A stretch of 6,505 nucleotides of DNA from Candidatus Zixiibacteriota bacterium (GTDB lineage Bacteria; Zixibacteria; MSB-5A5; GN15; FEB-12). The notes beneath the pieces were generated by a model. The model was given only the letters and a program-made list of their open reading frames with translations. It ran no database searches and had not been told where the DNA came from. The stretch is from contig JAMPYH010000156.1 in the NCBI GenBank assembly GCA_023700785.1, positions 1 to 6,505 on the forward strand. The letters run 5' to 3'. The position numbers and the translations under genes were made by a program. Below are positions 6,195 through 6,505 of this stretch, one piece after another; position 1 is the stretch's first letter; each line of letters opens with the position of its first letter.

Positions 6195-6202
6195 AGAGGA
6201 GG
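6195..6202 (+). promoter_or_regulatory. orphan Shine-Dalgarno-like AGAGGAGG without a clear gene
   Basis: A near-perfect anti-16S match lies on the plus strand, but no ATG follows at normal spacing. Six bases on there is only an ATT (6209) opening a 10-codon frame. A GTG at 6220 opens a 37-codon frame ending at 6333, but it is 17 bases away. Neither peptide is convincing. It may be chance, a relic, or the start of an unusual leader peptide. Confidence 0.3.
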
Positions 6203-6218
6203 AAATCCATTTCAATAC

Positions 6219-6271
6219 GGTGTCCCGCAATCATCTACTAGGTTGTAAACATTCGATGATCACGGGACATT
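6219..6271 (+). other. imperfect hairpin of about 53 bases in the unassigned region
   Basis: TGTCCCG (6221-6227) pairs with CGGGACA (6263-6269), then after a 2x2 mismatch ATCATC (6230-6235) pairs with GATGAT (6255-6260), leaving a 19-base loop. Two further G-U pairs at the base are possible only in plus-strand RNA. No terminator T tract follows. It could be part of a structured RNA or an operator; function unknown. Confidence 0.5.
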
Positions 6272-6312
6272 CCGAAACTGCGAGTCGTTCAGAGAGAATA
6301 CGCCTATACTGG

Positions 6313-6338
6313 GAATTCTATTTGAAAGAATAGGATTC
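6313..6338 (+). other. 10-bp hairpin in the unassigned region
   Basis: GAATTCTATT (6313-6322) pairs with AATAGGATTC (6329-6338) through ten pairs, one of them a T-G pair that is stable only in plus-strand RNA (A-C mismatch on the minus strand). The loop is six bases. No T tract follows. No known element recognised. Confidence 0.5.
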
Positions 6339-6341
6339 AAA

Positions 6342-6377
6342 CTGCCGGTGGGGTTAAGTTTCAGAATAGACCGGCGG
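6342..6377 (-). other. hairpin downstream of tRNA-Cys, possible weak terminator
   Basis: CTGCCGGT (6342-6349) faces ACCGGCGG (6370-6377), with six Watson-Crick pairs, then a position that is G-U on plus and C-A on minus, then one more pair; the loop is 20 bases. In the direction of tRNA transcription it starts 12 bases after the tRNA-Cys discriminator and is followed by only TTT (complement of 6339-6341), so it is a poor terminator candidate. It may equally belong to the plus-strand structured region. Confidence 0.35.
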
Positions 6378-6389
6378 GCGGAAAAGATA

Positions 6390-6461
<72 letters not shown>

Positions 6462-6472
6462 GGAAAAAAAAG

Positions 6473-6505
6473 AGCGGGAAACGAGACTCGAACTCGCGAC
6501 AGCCA
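6473..6505 (-). tRNA. tRNA-Gly, 3' part (5' part outside window)
   Basis: The minus strand gives the T arm GCGAG-TTCGAGT-CTCGT and the 3' acceptor strand TTCCCGC with U as discriminator (6473). This 3' half matches the classical bacterial tRNA-Gly(GCC) 3' half, whose 5' end would read GCGGGAA. The anticodon lies beyond the window, so the isotype rests on the acceptor and T-arm sequence and the U73. CCA is not encoded; a CT and then a run of eight T residues (complement of 6464-6471) fills the spacer to tRNA-Cys. Confidence 0.85.

Overview
The window reads as ordinary chromosomal DNA of a free-living, probably Gram-negative-type and possibly anaerobic bacterium. It has moderate G+C, compact genes with AGGAGG-type ribosome binding sites, and several exported proteins: a lipobox SPOR protein, a DUF1573 protein and a secreted S9 peptidase. 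It also has a clostridial/Alvin-type 2[4Fe-4S] ferredoxin and a 'two-CW' cysteine-rich protein, and its tRNA-Cys gene encodes no CCA. This mix would suit a lineage of the FCB group or a related candidate phylum such as Zixibacteria. That placement is an impression from gene style, not a demonstrated assignment.

Layout. Positions 1-870 (+) hold the 3' part of a PEGA-plus-TPR protein. A small Cys-rich two-CW protein (885-1157, +) follows closely, and a strong intrinsic terminator (1180-1211) closes the unit. A monocistronic secreted S9 (prolyl oligopeptidase/acylaminoacyl peptidase-like) gene follows (1296-3245, +) with its own promoter. Its end faces a minus-strand SPOR-domain lipoprotein (3316-3900) across a shared hairpin (3270-3293). 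The lipoprotein and a plus-strand PLP-dependent cysteine synthase/cystathionine beta-synthase-like gene (4065-5054) diverge from the interval 3901-4064, where a plausible sigma70-type promoter can be read in each direction. The synthase gene overlaps by 35 bases a secreted DUF1573 protein (5020-5724, +). After a structured intergenic stretch comes a minus-strand ferredoxin gene (5914-6099) with a strong terminator (5870-5896). The right end carries a minus-strand tRNA cluster: tRNA-Gly (cut by the window edge), then tRNA-Cys(GCA).

The genes look like several independent short transcription units, not one pathway. The best-supported functional links are the tandem TPR/two-CW pair, the overlapping synthase/DUF1573 pair and the tandem tRNAs. 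I do not see a defence system, mobile element, CRISPR array or other clear accessory module.

The parts least explained by known genes are two non-coding, strongly structured intervals. One is 5787-5852, with nested and partly alternative stems. The other is 6180-6380, with an orphan Shine-Dalgarno and three successive hairpins whose G-U pairs favour plus-strand RNA. A third point is a Ser-to-Ala change at the residue of the PLP enzyme that normally contacts the cofactor ring nitrogen.
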